Shown here piece by piece: positions 58,493 through 64,000 of a stretch of 64,000 bases of DNA; position 1 is the first letter of the stretch; the number at the start of each line of letters is the position of its first letter. Origin of the DNA: Pyrrhoderma lamaoense (Eukaryota > Basidiomycota > Agaricomycetes > Hymenochaetales > Hymenochaetaceae); assembly GCA_002794735.1 (NCBI GenBank), contig NBAZ01000042.1:1-64000 (forward strand). The letters are read 5' to 3'. Below the pieces are notes generated by a model. That model was not told where the DNA came from and made no database searches. It saw only the letters and a list, made by a program, of their open reading frames with translations. Both the position numbers and the translations under genes were made by a program.

Positions 58493-60751
58493 TCACGGTT
58501 GACCATCGGGTCGCTGTTTGCGCTTTTGCCCTACTTGAGGATCAAGTAAGCTTCGCTCCTCTGGAGTACATAAATATGTTTGTTCTGCAGGGGATCCCTC
58601 GGAACTATAGGAGGTCAACGCAAGTCTTGATGCACCAGACGAATGCACATCGCTACTATTACTAGCACCACCTGTAGAGTGTATCACATCAGGGATCCGT
58701 GGACGTTCCCCAGAGCCGCTCTGTCTTGAAGTAGATGCTAGGCTAGCAGCTTCTTCGGGAGAAGCTTCGTCCAAATGCTGTCCTGTCACTGTACCCTCTA
58801 ACTTGGCCAGTGCCCTCTCATGTATGCGAATAATGTCAGAACGATCTTTCGAGATGTCCCTCTCCGCTTCATTGGTATTCATAGAAACATGTATTAATGA
58901 CCTTATATCCAAAAGATATTCCTTGAGCTTGATAAATTCCGGAGAGAGTTTCTCAAAAAACAGAGAAGTGTAGGACGCTTCTGAAGCAATAAATGAGCGC
59001 TTGAGTGAAGCACATGAGTTCATCTCCTTCTCTGTGTTGGTAGGACCCCATATATCCAGGGAATAAGCGCCTTTCTCCTCATTGCTGAGGAGCATACTAC
59101 TACGATCGAGACATACCCATATAAGGGTATAAAATGTGGATTCCAGATCGTGGTAGAATTGGTGGACGAAGCCGCTTTTATTTGCTAAAACGTCTGCGGC
59201 CATAAATAGGGTCGTTCCCTTATAGATACAGTCAGTAGATGCAGATAACGAATGTTATTCACAAACTTTACCGTTCTCTGTTTCACAGTTTCTAACGCAT
59301 TCTCATCCGAGAGGTCCACAGCATGGTCAAAACCAATCAGGCAACCAGCTCTTTGACCATCTCCTGCATCCACGAGCATTATATTGCTATCACTTATATC
59401 ACGATGCAAGATCTTTTTCTTCATTCCCAAGTCGATGATTGCTGTATCCTCCGTTAGCTAATTCAACCAGGAGTATGCAATTATACATTTAACATTACCA
59501 ATAAAGATATCCCTGAAGGCGATCACCAGCTCCTTTGGCGTCTTGAAATCACTGATTGGCTGTGCCGCAGCACTCAGTACCATTCGATGATGCTTACGAG
59601 GGTTGAACGCCGTTTTTCCGTACTTCCCCCAATTCGGTGTCCGGGCCTGTTCAACCTGTTCTTCTTTCGGTCTGAACCGTTCAGTACCGTCACCTAATCT
59701 TTGCTGGAATGAATACATGCAAGGAACATTCGGAAATCCCTTCAGCTTCTGAAGTATATCACGCTCTCGTGACCAATCGGTCACCTCTATCCAGCTATCC
59801 TTCACTATGTACTTCCGTAGTTCATTCCCCTCCTTGTCCTCGTCACTCTTGAGACGACCACTACAGAGTCGGATTGTCGTCCCTCTCCCTACGATACTCT
59901 TAGAGCGGAACACGGTCTTCAAGATCTCCAATTCCACTTCCTTGTCGTCAATCTGTTTAACAGTTACATATCGCTTCCCATCTCTTGTCTTGACGGACGT
60001 GTCAAGTCCCAGGTCCTTATCCTCTGCGAAAAGAACCCGGATTGCTATTCGCAGGAAGTCTTCCTTCTCCTTATGGATGTCGATCGGCATTGATCTAACC
60101 ACACCAGAGCGGTCGTAGAGATACATGACTAGGTTGGAATGTTTAAAAGCGAGAGCAAGCATCCAATCGCGATTATCCTGGAAGGTCAGGGTTTCGTGAA
60201 CATAATTGGCTAACCCAGCGAGGACATCGTTATTGTTGCCCTTCTTGTCGAATTTAATCTCGCCGAAGGCGACGAAGGATAGCCAGTCATTTGGCTCACC
60301 CCCACTTCCAGCCGACTCAGCCACTGGTACGACAACAAGATCCGGCTTTAATTTTCGCCCTCCTTTCGGATAATTTTATTAAAACGCGACGAGTACTCTC
60401 TCTTCTTCGTTAAGCCAGTCAGTTTGCAAGCGCGAGCCCTATGTTGTTCAAAACATTACTAATCTTTTCTTCTCGCTCAGTGTCGGTTTGCGTTGGCCAC
60501 CCGACCCAACGGTCACCAACAAGTAGTGGGTCCCTACCGTCAATTCGTAAGCCGAGACTTCTAGCCAACTCAGCCAGATTGGGTGAGTTGTCACCGTCAA
60601 GTTTTGACAGTGGATCCGGTCCGAATTTCTGCAAGAGGGTCGTAAAAGGATATTCTTGCATAGTCGGTATCAGCAATTCTTTCATCACCTCCTTCGCCTC
60701 CGCCACTTTCTTAGAAGTGAAGTCACTCGATTCGGCCGCTGACGAGTGCAT
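58493..60751 (-). pseudogene. FunK1 copy 8 (N-type B, mid beta, C-type 2), two one-base losses
   Basis: Aligned with the open copy at 34507-36728, this copy lacks one T near 60424 and one T near 60375, both in T runs, which break exon 1 (ORF 60419-60751, then 59458-60324). The rest is open: introns 59498-59442 and 59271-59219, HRDISDSNIML, LIGFDHA (Gly for Asp) and a C-type 2 tail ending KRKQRPDGQP. The mid-module is beta (CMYSFQQ, then RFRPKEEQVEQARTPNW), whereas its direct-repeat partner has alpha. If the T losses are assembly errors it would encode a full-length FunK1-like protein. Confidence 0.8.
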
Positions 60752-60987
60752 CGGGTCGAGAGTGCTTTTCAGGACTTTAATGTCTCTCTGTTTTTCATTC
60801 TCTGAGCTTAAGCACTAGATCTTGTGACTGTTAACTTACTGTTGAAGCAGAACTTAATCGATAGTTGGAGGGTAGTGACCCTCGCTTCGAGCCTGAAGCT
60901 CCCTCCTAAGTAGTTGTATAGATAAGTAAGTGGTTTGACAGACAATGATTGAGAATGTGTGCGCACCTCTGGATTCCCAGGATTCAT

Positions 60988-61949
60988 ATCGAGACTCGAG
61001 TGGTATAGATCGATGGGACACTGAGACACGGAGCGATATGGCAGTTATCTCGTTCTCTTCAGGGATTTCGAGCGCTGTGTTAGCAGGCGGGGGGGAATGG
61101 TCTTGTTACCTGGGAAGAGAGGAGGCGCGGTGTTCTCGCTTTAAAGAGGGGTAGTAGGATTGGTAGTGAATATAGGTATACGAAGACTGACTCTATCACC
61201 CTGAATCTATTATGACTCTTCACGCATAATGCAGAAAGTATACAGAAGTCGATATTAATATAAGGCGATGCATGTGTATACAGTACGAGAAGCGTGTAGA
61301 TGTCACTCGCCCCTAGAACATCCTTCACATCTAGCGCCGTGGTACATTGCGCGGTACCGGTGTACTTGACCCAGATGTATCTCCCGTATAGTCGGGTGTA
61401 ATGTTGCAATGTTGCAGAGCCTGCAAATGGTTAGTACATATTTGTTTATGAGCAACGAGAACTGTGGCAGCACAGTCGCTGTTGAAAGATGGTAATCGGA
61501 TTTCCTAACAGTAGAGTGAGGAAATGTAAGGATTATGGATAGATGAATGGATAAGGAGTCTATTTCCCAAGCAGAGTTTGAGAACGTACTATAAACAGAG
61601 ACAGAATGACTGCGATCGTGTAATTCCCGTTCCGATTTCGGCAGCACATTCAATGGATATCGTAACGACAAGCTCGATCTCGAGTTCCAAAAAGACCCCC
61701 GAACACTGGAAGTAGACTTCTCCGTCTGCTCGCTATCTTGATGAGGCATGTGCGGTAGGGCAGGCTGAAGAAGCCTGCTGTTTCAAATATTCAGGATTCT
61801 ACATCGCGATGCAAACAAGACTTTCAAGGCAGATTCCAATCCCGTTCTGCAGAAAGCGAACCCGTCTGCCAACAGGATTAATATTACAGGGGCACGTAAG
61901 TCAGCGATCGACATAAACCATAATTGGCACTTTTATTACACATGCTTGT
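60988..61949. repeat. inter-cassette spacer, truncated copy 4
   Basis: Minus-orientation copy of the spacer including the 148-codon frame (61303-61749) and the hairpin. It ends at 61949, where the other copies continue for about 480 bp towards a neighbouring FunK1 gene. Confidence 0.65.
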
Positions 61950-62423
61950 AGTCAATACCTCTATAAGCTGTGTCACCTCTCTCACCTTGCTCCCCTCATC
62001 CTTCTTAGGCTTCTATCCTCACGCCCTTCTACATTCCTATACTTAAGCAACCAGACAGCCCCAGTGTCAGCCAGACAAAGCAGCAGTTATCGTATATCTT
62101 CATCCCCCTCTATGACGCCACGAAGACCGCGTTCCACGTATTTAATCGTCTCTAGTGATCATTACCTCCGTCGCTTACAAAGTGAGTTGGGACAGTGATG
62201 CGTCCTGTCCTTCATTTTTGAAATCCCCTTTTCCCAGGCGAGACTCATACTATACTATCAGCCGACTCCGGTTATGATGAACGGTGTAAGAATTGTAAGT
62301 CAACAGAGAGTCATGTCGATTTCGATCATAATGCTCATGCACACATAGTCTCCACTGTGATGTGGAGAATGAATTCTCGTACTCGAAGGGGCTTGCATTG
62401 AGGCGGAAAACAGCAAACGTATA

Positions 62424-62705
62424 CTAGCCGAAGAGGTTTTCACTCTCAGAAAAAAGTCTAAACTTTGTATTCTCAGCCATACTTCGACGGATCTTTTGAA
62501 GCTCCTGAGGAGCTGGCGTCATTGTGGTAGGAGACACGTCAGCATTATCGCGTTCTTTCTGATCAAAGCCTAGGTTTAACGTATCCACTTTTGTGAGTAG
62601 GCTGTATGCGATCACATCACCAAATGAGGAAGGAACACCAGGAGTTGTCTGTCTTTCGATGGATGTCGCGATAGGATAACGCAGGAGAGACGTCACGCTG
62701 TACAA
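62424..62705 (-). CDS. hypothetical ORF, inverted copy of 46176-46457
   Basis: A 93-codon frame identical to the other copy except for one residue (IATSIERQ against IASSIERQ). Family not recognised; coding status uncertain. Confidence 0.25.
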   Translation of the reverse strand: MYSVTSLLRYPIATSIERQTTPGVPSSFGDVIAYSLLTKVDTLNLGFDQKERDNADVSPTTMTPAPQELQKIRRSMAENTKFRLFSESENLFG

Positions 62706-62805
62706 TTAATGGTGCGTTAAAATTCCCTTTCCTATCTCCGTCAGCAACACTGACACTAATTCTCCAGTTTCTTCAGGTTTGCCATTAAGGGAGCCAGATT
62801 TCACA

Positions 62806-62936
62806 GACACCATCACCCAGTGCCTACCACAACTTGCTGAGCGGAGAAACACATAAGGCCAAGGCCAATCATTGAACATCGTTAAGCTCCTATCGATGAA
62901 TATGGTCCGGACTATCCCGACAAGCCGTGAGCTTAA
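62806..62936 (+). pseudogene. cytochrome P450 internal fragment, inverted copy
   Basis: The plus strand reads AEKHIRPRPIIEHR, a stop, then APIDEYGPDYPDKP. It is the copy of 45945-46075 carried in IR4, with an extra stop just before AEKH. Confidence 0.6.
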
Positions 62937-63125
62937 TGACGGTCCTTACAATCTTCTACTATCCCTTGACTAGACCAGACTCTTGTGTTCATGTATCCCA
63001 AGCGAGAAAGATTACTACTTGGATGCCTCCTCGAAGGCGCACGAGGCGCTTAAGGTGAACAAACACTTTCTTGATTAGGATAGAGTTTTATCTATCCTAC
63101 TGGAAACACTTTTCTGGAGAAGCCG

Positions 63126-63407
63126 TTATTTTCTTAGGATCTTCTCGCCTATTAACCTTGTGGTTGGCTCATTTATTTCTTCTTCTCTTGTTGAACACTG
63201 GATCCGATATTCTTTCCGAAATTTTGAGACTGCTTGCCATGCACTTAATAGGGTGCTCCTTTTCCTTTTCTCTGGAAGTTTTGTTAATGTGTAACCTCTA
63301 TCTTCCCACGTGTATATTTGTATCTCTATGAGCTTAATGAATTCTAGCCCGTCACGACCGCTTTTCACGCTTCTTCCTTTTCTTCTTCTTCGCTGTTTTA
63401 AACTCAT
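63126..63407 (-). CDS. hypothetical small basic protein, inverted copy
   Basis: Copy of 45513-45755 with a longer N-terminus (MSLKQRRRRKGRSVKSGRDG) followed by the conserved IKLIEIQIYTWEDRGY segment. Unknown family. Confidence 0.3.
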   Translation of the reverse strand: MSLKQRRRRKGRSVKSGRDGLEFIKLIEIQIYTWEDRGYTLTKLPEKRKRSTLLSAWQAVSKFRKEYRIQCSTREEEINEPTTRLIGEKILRK

Positions 63408-63656
63408 CTCGTCAAGCTGTAAATGTGCGCATTTATTCCACCCTCCCCCACGGTCTACTCCTAATACTCGTTGTCCGAATTTCTAACTACAAAATTTGCT
63501 GTGTCTCCTGTTCCCCCTTTTACATCATTTCCCCTCTATTTTTGTTGGTTCATATTCTTCTTCAACACTGGTCATCTATATCAATCTATCTATCGTTGTC
63601 GTCTTGCTGTTCTTTCTCCCTTTCCATATCAATCTCGTGGAGTATATATAAAAGAG

Positions 63657-64000
63657 ATAAGGAGAAACTTACAAAGGGCCCCTTTATATCTCAACTTCTA
63701 GACCTCGTTTTTCTTTCTTCTTTTGTCTGTTAGCTTGGAACTTTGTCTTTTCCATTTCCATTATTCTTCTTCCTTTATATCTTCGATATTAGGGGAAAAC
63801 AAACCTGCTTTCTATCTCTTTTTGCGTGTATATATACCAACAACAACTGAGCTGTCCGCGCTTGAGGTGCTGATGATACTTTCGGACCGTCTATCATTTC
63901 TGTTACTGATAACACCTCATGAGACATTTAAATAAGCACTATACCTTTTACGAGAAGTACGCTTAGGTTTCTCATCCTCTTCGTTGTCTTCTTGTATAAT
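63657..64000. other. pyrimidine-rich end of window, no gene recognised
   Basis: Unique sequence beyond IR4. It has TC-rich runs and a short frame, 63723-63935, with no family features. Confidence 0.4.

Larger units (their letters stand above)
57277..61949 (-). repeat. inverted repeat IR3, right arm
   Basis: Reverse complement of 51263-55925. The LTR-like copy occupies 57277-57790. The outer end, at TTACACATGCTTGTA (61949), directly abuts IR4 at 61950. Confidence 0.9.
61950..63656 (-). repeat. inverted repeat IR4, right arm
   Basis: Reverse complement of 45225-46931, with scattered substitutions and small indels, most of them near 63370-63650. Confidence 0.85.

Noticed and set aside
1..64000. 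CRISPR arrays, tRNA or rRNA genes
   Set aside because: No regularly spaced short repeats, cloverleaf-like sequences or rRNA signatures were found on reading both strands.

Overview
This 64 kb window is fungal nuclear DNA, most likely from a basidiomycete (Agaricomycetes-like). The evidence is short GT..AG introns of about 47-75 nt with CTAAC/CTGAC-type branch sites, many FunK1 (fungal-specific) protein kinase genes, a regulator with a C-terminal Zn2Cys6 cluster, an OrsD-type zinc-finger/tyrosine-recombinase-like gene, and remnants of a fungal cytochrome P450 and a concentrative nucleoside transporter. I saw no rRNA, tRNA, CRISPR array, operon or bacterial gene.

The layout is dominated by nested, near-identical inverted and direct duplications. 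There are eight FunK1 copies: two on + at 1-6072, one truncated on - at 32821-34440, two on - at 34507-40886, two on + at 48301-54708 and one on - at 58493-60751. IR1 pairs about 5340-10866 with 28055-33553. IR2 pairs 34441-40997 with 48190-54745. IR3 pairs 51263-55925 with 57277-61949 (centre about 56601). IR4 pairs 45225-46931 with 61950-63656. Positions 1-5640 are also a direct copy of 48391-54020.

Single-copy DNA sits in the spacers. The IR1 spacer holds the divergent halves of two convergent recombinase-like genes (10041-13024 +, open across four exons; 25581-28880 -, broken), a 930-residue Zn2Cys6 regulator (17070-20041 +), a decayed coiled-coil gene, an LTR-like fragment and a nucleoside-transporter pseudogene. 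The IR2 spacer holds a P450 pseudogene lacking its ExxR and haem-binding parts, and several gene fragments.

The FunK1 copies are mosaics of a few interchangeable modules: two N-termini, two mid-kinase segments and two C-terminal regions, joined by almost invariant core segments. Two copies with otherwise matching flanks differ only in the mid-kinase segment. Four of the eight carry Gly in place of the DFG-motif Asp. Apparent premature stops in nearly all copies are explained by two conserved introns of 57 and 53 nt. Many remaining frame breaks are single-base changes, often in homopolymers, so true pseudogenisation and assembly error cannot be separated from sequence alone. No functional pathway links these genes; the common theme is duplication, gene conversion and decay of accessory fungal gene families.
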